Origin: a bacterium
Lineage (GTDB): Bacteria > Babelota > Babeliae > Babelales > Vermiphilaceae
Assembly: GCA_016699125.1 (NCBI GenBank)
Contig: CP064961.1
Coordinates: forward strand, 372,001-436,000
Direction of reading: 5' to 3'
Length of the DNA stretch: 64,000 bases
In this document: positions 45,886 through 54,250 of the stretch, one piece after another
How the letters are laid out: each line of letters starts with the position of its first letter
Position numbering within the stretch: position 1 is the first letter of the stretch
Position numbers and translations under genes: made by a program
The notes under the pieces: model-generated
Told to the model about the DNA's origin: nothing
Databases searched by the model: none
What the model saw: only the letters and a program-made list of their open reading frames with translations

Positions 45886-46089
45886 ATGGCAAGAATATGT
45901 GCAATGTGTGGTAAGCGGCCTCAAGTTGCCAATACAGTAAGTAATGCAAACAATCGCACAAAACGTTGGGTTTATCCGAATGTGCAGAAAATTCGTTATA
46001 CTATTCCGTCTTCTGGGAATCGTTCTGTGCATCAGGCGAAGGTTTGTACAAAATGTATGAAAGCTGGAAAAGTTCAAAAAGTAATTTAA
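45886..46089 (+). CDS. rpmB: 50S ribosomal protein L28
   Basis: 67 residues. It shows the L28 hallmarks: ARICAMCGKRPQVANTVS with a CxxC, NRTKRWVYPNVQKIR in the middle and KVCTKCMKAGKVQKV near the end with a second CxxC, so the zinc-binding form is kept. AGAGGGA precedes the ATG. It is followed 15 bases later by rpsT in the same direction, giving a two-gene ribosomal unit ending at a strong terminator. Confidence 0.93.
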   Translation: MARICAMCGKRPQVANTVSNANNRTKRWVYPNVQKIRYTIPSSGNRSVHQAKVCTKCMKAGKVQKVI

Positions 46090-46104
46090 TAATGAAAGTA
46101 TACT

Positions 46105-46380
46105 ATGCCACGTATTAAATCAGCAAAAAAAAGAGTTTTAGTTTCTGAAAAACGTAGAAAAGTGAATGTTGCTCGTAAGTCTGCTATTAAGACTGCGGTA
46201 CGAAAAGTACTTGATGCCATAGATGCAAAAAAGCTTGAAGATGCACAAAGTCTTTTGAAAATTGCGGAATCTTCAATTGCAAGGGCCAAAGGTAAGGGTG
46301 TAATGCATAAAAATATGGTTGCACGTAAAATTAGCCGTTTGGCAAAGAAAGTTTCTTTACTTGCGCAAGCGGCAGTTTAG
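46105..46380 (+). CDS. rpsT: 30S ribosomal protein S20
   Basis: 91 residues, of normal length, very rich in Lys, Arg and Ala. It begins PRIKSAKKRVLVSEKRRKVN and continues with the long helices of S20 (KSAIKTAVRKVLDAIDAKKL, GVMHKNMVARKISRLAKKV). It binds 16S rRNA early in 30S assembly. Stop codon TAG. Co-directional with rpmB and followed by a strong bidirectional-looking terminator. Confidence 0.93.
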   Translation: MPRIKSAKKRVLVSEKRRKVNVARKSAIKTAVRKVLDAIDAKKLEDAQSLLKIAESSIARAKGKGVMHKNMVARKISRLAKKVSLLAQAAV

Positions 46381-46400
46381 ATTCTAGATTTTTATAAAAT

Positions 46401-46445
46401 AAAAAGAACCAGGCATACTGAATTCTAATATGCCTGGTTCTTTTT
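46401..46445. terminator. Strong bidirectional terminator between rpsT and a convergent gene
   Basis: Perfect 17-bp arms (46401-46417 and 46429-46445, core GAACCAGGCATA) start with A5 and end with T5, so they can end transcription from both rpsT and the minus-strand gene at 46491. Confidence 0.9.
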
Positions 46446-46490
46446 ATGTGTACTTTTCTATTGGCTTGTTACAGGTTAAATCCGCTTAGT

Positions 46491-46991
46491 TTATTTTTCT
46501 AACATCATTGGATCTAGCGTATATCCATTTGATTTTGCTTTTTGAATCCAAGAAGGGTGAATTTTTTTGTAATTTGTACTATTGTCAATAGAATCGGTGT
46601 AGAAAAGAACTGGTATTTTAAATAGTGTGAATGAAAGGTCTTGATGTTTAATAGAATGATTTTCAACATTTTTTTTTGATAGGGCGTAGAAAATTTTTGA
46701 GGTTTGATTTAAAGCGCATATAGTCTTTGCAGATGCATAGTCATAATTGAATGGTTCTTTTAATTTCTTTGTATTGGCGTTGTCCGTTGAGTTGCCTATC
46801 TGTTTTATAACTAAACGCCATATTGTATAGTAATTATCTACAGCTCTCAGAAATTTTTCTCTATCAAAAGTGTCTGTGCACGTTTGAATCTCTCTTGTGC
46901 AGTATATAGTGTTTAAGTCTATGTTCCAATTTGTATTCATAGCTATCAGATTGAAAACTGTTAAAGCGAGTAAAAGTAGTGGAAAAAGCAT
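46491..46991 (-). CDS. Small secreted hypothetical protein
   Basis: 166 residues from ATG 46991, preceded by GAGGGA (the frame is open 17 codons further up without a ribosome site). A signal peptide is clear (MLFPLLLLALTVFNLIAM). The mature part is Asn/Lys/Thr-rich with four Cys, two close together (YCTREIQTCTDTF), and no known motif. Convergent with rpsT across the shared terminator. Confidence 0.65.
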   Translation of the reverse strand: MLFPLLLLALTVFNLIAMNTNWNIDLNTIYCTREIQTCTDTFDREKFLRAVDNYYTIWRLVIKQIGNSTDNANTKKLKEPFNYDYASAKTICALNQTSKIFYALSKKNVENHSIKHQDLSFTLFKIPVLFYTDSIDNSTNYKKIHPSWIQKAKSNGYTLDPMMLEK

Positions 46992-47266
46992 ATATCCCTC
47001 TTGTATTAAAATTATTGATTTAAAATTTAAAGTAGAAAACATTTTAATAAAAACTATTTTAAAGTCAATAATTTTTGAATTAAATAGAGTTTATTTATTG
47101 AAATTGTTTTGAAAGATTAGATTTTTTATATATATCTGACAAGTCGTTTTCTTCTAATTACAATTTTAAAAATCAATAACAATTATGTTGTAATAAAATA
47201 GTTTTTTTATGTTCGGGTTTTTGCAGGTGATTTTTTAGTAAGCACTTTTTTAGAGGGAATAATTTT

Positions 47267-48526
47267 ATGCAGCAAAGATTATGCTTTTTTTTTATAAGAG
47301 GGTATATCTATTTTCTATCTGGTCTATTTTGTACAACTGTTTATTCGGTAGAATCTGTTCCTCCCTTATCGATAAAAAATGTATTAGTTGAATGGAATAG
47401 TCGTGAAAATGCGCACTATGAGAATCAGTTAGGTTTTTCGCAAAATCTATTTTATTCTGAAGATACCTTGCCGCGAGCACGTGTTTTTTCTGGTATCATT
47501 ACTCAGGATCAGGTAAATGATGTGCAGCTTTTAAATCCAGGTCGTTTGTGTGGAACAGCTTCGATGGCTGCAGGTATGGATTCATGTAGAAGAATGCAAG
47601 CTCATCAGTTTTCAGATTCTTTGATTGGCGATGTGATTCAGATTCAGCGTTATTCTGATGTTCATAAAACCTATGTATTTGATTATCAAAAAGATAAAAA
47701 AGCATTACTTCTGCCGTGGGCGTATTTAAAACAGCATGGTTTTAATGTCAATGTCATTCATTCTTGTTGCTATGGTGTGCAATCATCAATTGAAGCATTG
47801 TATGATTTGACTTCACAAACTGATCAAGCAAAGATGGTGCGTAATGAATGTGGTATCAGTGATCAATTGGCATCTGATATGGTGTCGACTTTGAAATTAT
47901 ATGATATTAATGTACCGATGATGTCATTGGATTATTCGGTCGAATCGTACTTTCGTTCGGCTACTTCTTTAGTGACAAGTGGGCTGGCAGCTGGAGCCGC
48001 TTACACTGTTGCAAAGGATGAAAATCTATCATTAGCAAAAAAAGTAGCAATATGTACAATTATTGGTGGATTTCAGTTATATGTTAGACCTCTTGTTGCT
48101 CGTGGACTTGGATACTGCTTCTATCAGACACTTTTTCAAAGATATTATACCGTTGGTGATACAGGTGTAACTGATATGAAGCAGGTGCTTGAAAAAATGG
48201 CCAGTCAAAACTGTTTACAATCTTTTCCGAACCTTCATTGCTATCTTTCTGGCGTTAAAAATGATTTTGTTTCTGGATCATTAACAGCAGAACAGATACA
48301 AGCTTTTTATGAAGTTTTTAAAAACAATCTTTTAGTTGTTACTTCCAAAGAGATTCATACGCATCTTGATCAGCGACAGCGAGATAGTAAAAATATGTTT
48401 AGAAAGCAGATTGGGCTTTTGTATCGTCCTACGTTTGATCGAAAAGCAGAAGGTGAATACAGGGATATCCTTGCTTTTCATCAAGTTCAAGATTGGGATG
48501 GACTGATTGATTATTGTCAAAAGTGA
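47267..48526 (+). CDS. Secreted hypothetical protein with internal hydrophobic segment
   Basis: 419 residues. Preceded by AGAGGGA. A signal peptide covers about 1-28 (FIRGYIYFLSGLFCTTVYS). A block around 95-175 (GRLCGTASMAAGMDSCRRMQ, SCCYGVQSSIEALYDL) contains several Cys, and a central hydrophobic region (TSLVTSGLAAGAAYTVAKDE, KKVAICTIIGGFQLYV) could insert in a membrane. The RLCGTASMAAG sequence followed by later His residues faintly recalls a papain-like Cys-containing helix, but I cannot support a protease call. Function unknown; 5' region of about 220 bases holds only AT-rich sequence. Confidence 0.65.
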   Translation: MQQRLCFFFIRGYIYFLSGLFCTTVYSVESVPPLSIKNVLVEWNSRENAHYENQLGFSQNLFYSEDTLPRARVFSGIITQDQVNDVQLLNPGRLCGTASMAAGMDSCRRMQAHQFSDSLIGDVIQIQRYSDVHKTYVFDYQKDKKALLLPWAYLKQHGFNVNVIHSCCYGVQSSIEALYDLTSQTDQAKMVRNECGISDQLASDMVSTLKLYDINVPMMSLDYSVESYFRSATSLVTSGLAAGAAYTVAKDENLSLAKKVAICTIIGGFQLYVRPLVARGLGYCFYQTLFQRYYTVGDTGVTDMKQVLEKMASQNCLQSFPNLHCYLSGVKNDFVSGSLTAEQIQAFYEVFKNNLLVVTSKEIHTHLDQRQRDSKNMFRKQIGLLYRPTFDRKAEGEYRDILAFHQVQDWDGLIDYCQK

Positions 48527-48624
48527 GGTAACTTGAAGTTGATTTGCGGTGCAATAAACTGACTGCGTGGCTTAAAAAGCTGGAAGAGCTTGATCCTAAA
48601 CCGTATTAAACTATGCTTTGTGTT

Positions 48625-49398
48625 TTATTCGACCGTTTGATTGAAAGTTTGCGTAAAAAGATCCACGTCAAGTTCGATTTTTGCTTGATGTTTTTCTTTC
48701 CAAAGATTCAGGCAAACGGGAAAATGGGGCAGTGCAAGTTGTAACATTGCGTTCGCATACATGCGGATCTCTTTCTGCGCTCCCGCATGCAGACGAAGTC
48801 TCAAAAAATGCATTAATGAATGTAAATTACAGGTAAAAATAAACTGTGTGTACGTGCACAGCGGCAGTACCCCGCGGGCAAGTTCTCTGCATACCCCTTG
48901 TTGCAAAAGCTGTTCGTAAGCCTGTACTGCTGTCTGAATGGTATTTTGATAGATCAGTTCAAGCGAGCTGTCTTTGAATGCGCCGACCGATGCCTGTCTG
49001 TTTTTGACGTCCTGATGTCTGAAATAGGGTGGAGTATAAAATTCGAGTGGTGCTTTTACATAACGATAACTGATTTCGTTGTATGAGTTCATGCGATGGC
49101 GCATCCACTGCCTGACGACAAAAATGGGCGCTTTGACGCGAAATGAAAGCTGATTGTGCTCAAAAGGGCTGGTGTGCTCATGTTCAAGCAGAAATCTGAT
49201 CAGCCCAGTGTCTTTTTCGCTGATCTGCGTGACTGTCTTTCCGTAAGAAACCCGTGCCGCGTTGACCACATCAATATCGCTTCCTGAAACTCGCACGAGT
49301 GAAATGGAGCTGATCCGGTCACCTAGCGGGTCCAAGCTGTGTAGTTCCTGTTCTTGGCAATACTGCTGATTATTATCAAAGTTATTTTTCTGTTCCAT
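48625..49398 (-). CDS. thyX: Flavin-dependent thymidylate synthase
   Basis: Makes dTMP from dUMP using FAD and methylenetetrahydrofolate. 257 residues. The ThyX signature RHRxxSxNExSxR is present as RHRMNSYNEISYR (100-112). Upstream the substrate-binding ARVSYGK and HEHTSPFEHNQLSF blocks are intact, and the C-terminal part has RELARGVLPLCTYTQFIFTC with the arginine needed for dUMP activation, then HFLRLRLHAGAQKEIR. A single-gene unit; no thyA is seen here. Confidence 0.95.
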   Translation of the reverse strand: MEQKNNFDNNQQYCQEQELHSLDPLGDRISSISLVRVSGSDIDVVNAARVSYGKTVTQISEKDTGLIRFLLEHEHTSPFEHNQLSFRVKAPIFVVRQWMRHRMNSYNEISYRYVKAPLEFYTPPYFRHQDVKNRQASVGAFKDSSLELIYQNTIQTAVQAYEQLLQQGVCRELARGVLPLCTYTQFIFTCNLHSLMHFLRLRLHAGAQKEIRMYANAMLQLALPHFPVCLNLWKEKHQAKIELDVDLFTQTFNQTVE

Positions 49399-49555
49399 CG
49401 TTTTTTACTTTTGTGATTGTTTTGCAATGTAAAAAGTGTACCCGATAATAGATTTTAGGCAACTGTGAGAAGATGAGAAAGGGAGGAGGTTTTTGAAGAC
49501 AGCTTTTTGTAGGATTTTGTTGGCGGGGAGTGTGAAAACTGCAATGGGTTTATAG

Positions 49556-49601
49556 TTTGATAGGAAGCTGCTGGATGTGCAACTTCCCATCAAACTTTTT
49601 T
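49556..49601. terminator. Hairpin with T run between thyX and a secreted-protein gene
   Basis: 12-bp arms with one mismatch (49556-49567 and 49583-49594) are followed on the plus strand by six T. On the minus strand it follows the stop of the gene at 49612 directly, with the A run on the 5' side of the stem. No plus-strand gene precedes it, so the direction is uncertain. Confidence 0.45.
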
Positions 49602-49611
49602 AAGTTTTTTA

Positions 49612-50289
49612 TTATTTTATATTGTTTAAAACATATTTTAAGAGGTAGCCGTGTCGGGGGTCCGCCAAGAAGAAATGTATAGTTTTCTGTCTTTTTTCTT
49701 CTGGGTCTTGCATTGCTGCAATTTCTTCTATCTTTTTACGTGACTCTTGTGTTAACAGTATTTTTGTCTGATTTTTTGGTGTATAATCAAAAATTCGCTG
49801 TATATCATCAAATACTTGATCAAATGCTTCTACTTGTTTTTTTGTCAGTGTTTTTTTCCATTCAGTACACTCTGAACCTTGCTTGTTTAGTTGAGCAAAA
49901 AGTACTTGATTTAAAACACGTTCTTCCGCAGATAGTCTTTCATTGTCGTATGCTTCTATAATACCGAAACATCCACAATTGGGATCATCTACATAAAAAA
50001 TTTCAAATTTTTTATTTTGGTCTTCTGGTTTATATTCTTTAAAACCTGTTTGATACTTTTTTGCAGGAGTTTTTTTCGCTGCTTCTTTGCATATTGTACC
50101 GATCCCTATGGCAACGTCACCTGCAATATCTAACTCGTTGAATATTTCTGGAGGCATTTCTTGCATGAGTTTACTCCATGGAAATTCATCTTTTTGCTTT
50201 TTATCTTTTTGATTTTCAGGTTTACTTGCCTGCATCATACTTATTGTAAGCGCTACTGCTAAAAATAGCAAACTGTACTTTTTAATCAT
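49612..50289 (-). CDS. Secreted hypothetical protein
   Basis: 225 residues with a signal peptide (KKYSLLFLAVALTISMMQAS). The mature part starts with a very Lys/Asp/Gln-rich stretch (KPENQKDKKQKDEFPW), contains a cysteine pair in DDPNCGCFGIIEAY, and ends with ADPRHGYLLKYVLNNIK. No family recognised. It is divergent from the IS481-type transposase start at 50350, and the short interval between them contains no other gene. Confidence 0.65.
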   Translation of the reverse strand: MIKKYSLLFLAVALTISMMQASKPENQKDKKQKDEFPWSKLMQEMPPEIFNELDIAGDVAIGIGTICKEAAKKTPAKKYQTGFKEYKPEDQNKKFEIFYVDDPNCGCFGIIEAYDNERLSAEERVLNQVLFAQLNKQGSECTEWKKTLTKKQVEAFDQVFDDIQRIFDYTPKNQTKILLTQESRKKIEEIAAMQDPEEKRQKTIHFFLADPRHGYLLKYVLNNIK

Positions 50290-50349
50290 AGATTCTCCTA
50301 ACTGTTTGGTCCCTGAGAATTATGGTGTATACTACGAAGATAATGATTT

Positions 50350-51335
50350 ATGGAGAAAAAACTTATGGGACAAGTATTGCATCCAAAGGCCAGAACGACA
50401 GAGGCTGTGCGTAGAGAGATCCGTAATAGTAAAGAAAGTATAGTAAAAGCAGCAAAAAGATTTAATGTCAACCCAAAAACAATAATGAAATGGAGAAAGC
50501 GAAACGATACAAAAGATCTGCCAATGGGCCCCAAAAAGGTAAAATCCACGGTTCTTTCAGAAGTTGAAGAGGAAACAATAGTAGCATTCAGGAAAACGAC
50601 GGGGCTGCCTTTGGATGATGTTTTATATAGCTTACAAGAAACTATTCCTCATTTGAGCAGATCGAGTCTTCATCGTTGTTTGAAGCGTCATGGCTGTTCT
50701 GTTTTACCTAAACAATCGACATCAGCTTCTGCGACAAAAAGAAATTTAAGCAGTATCTCATCGGTTATTTTCATATAGATATTGCAGAAGTAAGAACAGC
50801 TGAAGGTAAGTTGTATCTGTATGTCGCAGTCGATAGAACATCAAAATTTGCGTATGCAGAGCTTCATGAAAGTCCTACCAAATTGATTGCGGCAGGGTTC
50901 CTACGCAATCTTATTAAAGCCGTCCCATACAAAATACATAAAATACTTACAGATAACGGTATTCAATTTACTAATCATGCTCATCATACAAAGGCATTGC
51001 CTCACATCTTTGAGCGTGTTTGCAATGAACATCAGATAGTACACAGAAAAACCAAAGTGAAACATCCTTGGACCAATGGGCAGGTTGAGCGAATGAATAG
51101 AACTCTCAAAGATGCTACTGTAAAGACTTTTCATTACGCTTCAAATTGCGAGCTAAAGCAGCATTTGCATTCCTTTTTAATGGCCTTTAACTTTGCTAAA
51201 CGCCTCAAGGCTCTCAAAGGCAAAACCCCTTGGCAGTTTATTTTAAATGAGTGGACAAATCATCCAGAATATTTTACACTCGATCCAACCCATTACTTAT
51301 TGGGATCAAACAGTCTGAAAGTGTTGGTTGCATAG
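50350..51335 (+). pseudogene. IS481-family transposase, frameshifted
   Basis: The first part (50350-50778) carries helix-turn-helix DNA binding (SIVKAAKRFNVNPKTIMKWR) and the second (from about 50741, start-like ATG-free frame, to 51335) the DDE core: FHIDIAEVRTAEGKLYLYVA and VDRTSKFAYAEL with the first Asp, KILTDNGIQFT with the second, and HPWTNGQVERMNRTLKD with Glu. The frames join if one A is added to the A5 run at 50736-50740 (ASATKKKFKQYLIGYFH). So this is one IS481-type gene with a single-base deletion. No clear terminal repeats were found at either side. Confidence 0.8.
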
Positions 51336-51424
51336 TGGTGTGGGTTGCAAGCTGTAGCACAAGAAATAGTGTTAGTTTGTGTGCCAGAAAAGGTTGCTTT
51401 TTCATGATGATCACTTTCGTAAAG

Positions 51425-52543
51425 TTATGGTTGTGCGATAGTTTTGTTATTTGAAATAAAATTATTCATGAGTCCCAGGATGGTACATAAGACGACCAGT
51501 CCGCTGTTTCCATAAGAAATAAACGGCAGGCCGATTCCTTTTGTTGGAACCACGCCAACGGTGACTGCAATGTTAATGCAGGCCTGCAGACTTATCAAAA
51601 GGGTGAATCCAAACAGGGAAAGTGCGCTGAATCTGCTTTTCATCTGCAAGCTTGCTTTTATGCCGTAGTATAAAAATAGGATGAATAAACAGATAATAAA
51701 CAGTGCACCCATAAATCCTATCTCTTCTGCAATGATTGAGAAGATAAAATCAGTGTGTTGCATGGGAAGATAGAACAGTTTCTGTTTTGACTGGGTCAGG
51801 CCAACGCCCCACAATCCGCCAGATCCGATGGCAATAAATGATTGAATGATCTGAAAACCTTTACCTTGCGGATCCTGCCACGGATTTAAAAAGGTGATGA
51901 TTCTTTGCATGCGATATTCTTTTAAACTGATCAGTTTTAGTGCAATTGCTGCCATAATAACGAGCAGGCCCGCTGTGTACTCTATTGATGGATAGATAAT
52001 GAAAAAGTAGACAGATGCGATGGTGATTAAGGTCATTGCCAGGCCAAAGTCCGGCTGTTTTAAAAGAATGAATGCTGTGATTGCGCAGTAGGCAACAAAA
52101 GGAAAAAGCGTTCTGAAGGTGTACTCTCTTTTAGAGTGTGAAAAGTAGTGTGCCAGTAATAAAATAAAGCTGATTTTCAGAAGTTCGCTTGGTTGAAAGA
52201 TGAGCTTGCCGATTTTTGCCCATCTGCGTGAACCGTTTATCAAAACTGAAGTCGGCTGCCAGAGTGTAAGCCCGGTCAATCCAATTGAGCCTAACCAGCA
52301 TAAAAAACTATATTTTTTCAATAGTTCAAGCGGAATTGCGCGTGCGACCAAAAATGAACAACAACCTATCATAAGTCCAAAGAGGTATTTTTTAATAAAA
52401 AAGCTACTTTTGTGATGCATATTAATGGCAAGTGCAGCACTTGCCGAATAGATAAAAATGGCTCCAAAGCAGATGAGTATTAATGGAATAATAAGAAGGT
52501 ATTTTTTTAAAAAGTGGATTTCGCCTTGGTTTGGTGAGAGCAT
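51425..52543 (-). CDS. ftsW: Peptidoglycan glycosyltransferase FtsW (SEDS family)
   Basis: Polymerises lipid II at the division septum with a class B PBP. 372 residues with about ten membrane helices. Conserved SEDS elements: GSRRWAKIGKLIFQPSELLK, LLKQPDFGLAMTL with the catalytic-type Asp, and VVPTKGIGLPFISYGNSGL near the end. FtsW, RodA and SpoVE share these; the position directly downstream of murD on the same strand (as in dcw clusters) favours FtsW. No murG or murC follows, as the plus-strand transposase does. Confidence 0.88.
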   Translation of the reverse strand: MLSPNQGEIHFLKKYLLIIPLILICFGAIFIYSASAALAINMHHKSSFFIKKYLFGLMIGCCSFLVARAIPLELLKKYSFLCWLGSIGLTGLTLWQPTSVLINGSRRWAKIGKLIFQPSELLKISFILLLAHYFSHSKREYTFRTLFPFVAYCAITAFILLKQPDFGLAMTLITIASVYFFIIYPSIEYTAGLLVIMAAIALKLISLKEYRMQRIITFLNPWQDPQGKGFQIIQSFIAIGSGGLWGVGLTQSKQKLFYLPMQHTDFIFSIIAEEIGFMGALFIICLFILFLYYGIKASLQMKSRFSALSLFGFTLLISLQACINIAVTVGVVPTKGIGLPFISYGNSGLVVLCTILGLMNNFISNNKTIAQP

Positions 52544-52671
52544 GGATTCCTTTTTTAGGTATGTTCGCGTGATATTTTTTCCAGCATTAAATAACGTGTG
52601 GCTTTAGTGTAAAACAACGAATGTATGTTGCAAAATCGTTCCGATGTTTTTGATCAAAAACTGTTATAAAA

Positions 52672-54018
52672 TCAATTTGTTCTGATAATCTGACGCATCA
52701 TTTCAATAAATGTATGGCCTCGTTCTTTGTAGTCAGAAAACAGGTCAAATGAGCTTCCGCTGGGGGAAAAAAGGATGACCATTTGTTTGTTGGTGTTTAG
52801 ACTTTTTTGATATGCAGCTTTTATTGCGGGTTCCAGTTCGGCACATGCGGTTGATGCAACATTGTGTGCGATGCAGATTTTTTGCAATGTGAATGCTTCT
52901 TTGCCAAATGTGATGATGTGTTTGACCTTTTCTTTAATCTTTTCGATGAGTGGGGTTCGGTCGACCCCTTTTGAAAGTCCCCCCAATAATAAAATTATGT
53001 TTGAACCTGTAAATTGAGTAACGGCTGCTTCTGTTGATGCGACTGTTGTCGATTTTGAATCATTGATAACGTGAAGTCTGTCTGTTTTTATAACGGTTTG
53101 CATGCGGTGTTCAACGGGAGTGAGCTGTTGTGCTAACGTGACAAAATCGTTTTTTAATAGGTTGAGTTCTGAAAGCGTGGTTGCAATAATGAGCCAGTTG
53201 TGTGTATGTGTAATGGCGGGTAAAGAATAAAGGTCGATGACATGCGTAGTTACTGTGCCCGTTTTTTTAAATAGTTGTGAATCGCGTAAAAAGTAGACGG
53301 TACTATTTTCGGGTGTTGCAGTGTCATCGTCTTGCAAAAAAACATACCTGCTTTTGCCATATCCATATTTTTCAAGCCACGGGATAAGTGACGTTGGAAC
53401 GATTGTCAGATCATCTTCTGTCTGTCTTTTGATCAGTTGGTATTTTGCCAAAAAGTAGTTTTCTGCCGTTTTGTGTCTGTCTAGGTGGTTTGGGTAAAAA
53501 TTTGTCCAGATTGTAACGTCCGGTTTGAACTGTTGTGTGTGTTCAAGTTGAAAACTTGAAACCTCAAGCAGGGCTGTCTTTGCCGTTTTATCTTCCAAAA
53601 GTTCAAGCATCGGTTTTCCAATGTTACCGCCAGTTGTCACGTCACTCCTGTATTGTTCCAGAAAAAAGCTCAAAAAAGTGGTCACTGTTGTTTTTCCCAC
53701 GCTGCCAGTGATTCCGATTATTTTCTTGTTCCATGTTTGATAAAATAGATCGAGTTCAGTCACCATTTTTTCAAGTGGAATCTTATCAAACTTTGTAACA
53801 TCAACGCCGGGACTTGGTATAAAAAAATCGACTGCATCAAAAAATGCTCCCCAGGCATCCTCATCATACCACCGGCCAGAACTGTTTTCTGTTTTATCTG
53901 CTATGTCTGTATATTTTTCATCCATGATATGGATGGTTGCCTGTTGATTTGTGAAATATTTTTCGACCGAGGCACCAACAACTCCGTAGCCCCAGATTCC
54001 AACCGATTTCTTTTTCAT
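52672..54018 (-). CDS. murD: UDP-N-acetylmuramoylalanine--D-glutamate ligase
   Basis: Adds D-Glu to UDP-MurNAc-L-Ala. 448 residues, normal for MurD. It has an N-terminal sugar-binding fold (VGIWGYGVVGASVEKYF), ATP loop GSVGKTT (105-111), the Mur blocks EVSSFQLEH and TNFYPNHLDRH, and the C-terminal NDSKSTTVASTEAAV and LLGGLSKGVDRTPL typical of MurD. Co-directional with ftsW 128 bases downstream, the remains of a dcw arrangement; murC lies elsewhere in the window. Confidence 0.95.
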   Translation of the reverse strand: MKKKSVGIWGYGVVGASVEKYFTNQQATIHIMDEKYTDIADKTENSSGRWYDEDAWGAFFDAVDFFIPSPGVDVTKFDKIPLEKMVTELDLFYQTWNKKIIGITGSVGKTTVTTFLSFFLEQYRSDVTTGGNIGKPMLELLEDKTAKTALLEVSSFQLEHTQQFKPDVTIWTNFYPNHLDRHKTAENYFLAKYQLIKRQTEDDLTIVPTSLIPWLEKYGYGKSRYVFLQDDDTATPENSTVYFLRDSQLFKKTGTVTTHVIDLYSLPAITHTHNWLIIATTLSELNLLKNDFVTLAQQLTPVEHRMQTVIKTDRLHVINDSKSTTVASTEAAVTQFTGSNIILLLGGLSKGVDRTPLIEKIKEKVKHIITFGKEAFTLQKICIAHNVASTACAELEPAIKAAYQKSLNTNKQMVILFSPSGSSFDLFSDYKERGHTFIEMMRQIIRTN

Positions 54019-54173
54019 ACATTGTGCTTGAGTAATGATCTACTGTTTTTATTGTAGGCTTATTTGTGCAAAAAAGGAAGATCAATACTGTTTTTCTTAA
54101 AAACCGCTAATGTTTTCTATTTGTATTTAGCTAATAGTTTTTAGGTAAAAAAACGATAAATAATGTGTTTTTT

Positions 54174-54202
54174 TTGACTAATTAAATATTTTAAAATAAG
54201 AT
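54174..54202 (+). promoter_or_regulatory. Sigma70-type promoter for the acidic surface protein
   Basis: TTGACT (54174-54179), a 17-base spacer and TAAGAT (54197-54202), 49 bases before the ATG, with GGAGG at 54239-54243 as ribosome site. Confidence 0.65.
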
Positions 54203-54250
54203 ATATTCATAATTTTAGTAAATTTTTTCTTTAATATTGGAGGCTATTTT

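Noticed and set aside
47761..48100. Papain-like cysteine protease in the secreted protein at 47267
   Set aside because: Only a loose Cys-containing helix pattern was seen, with no convincing His/Asn partners.
48540..48609. Short plus-strand frame ending KLTAWLKKLEELDPKPY before thyX
   Set aside because: It looks protein-like, but it has a stop just upstream and no start or ribosome site, and no joining frameshift with the preceding gene could be made. Possibly a gene remnant, not supportable.
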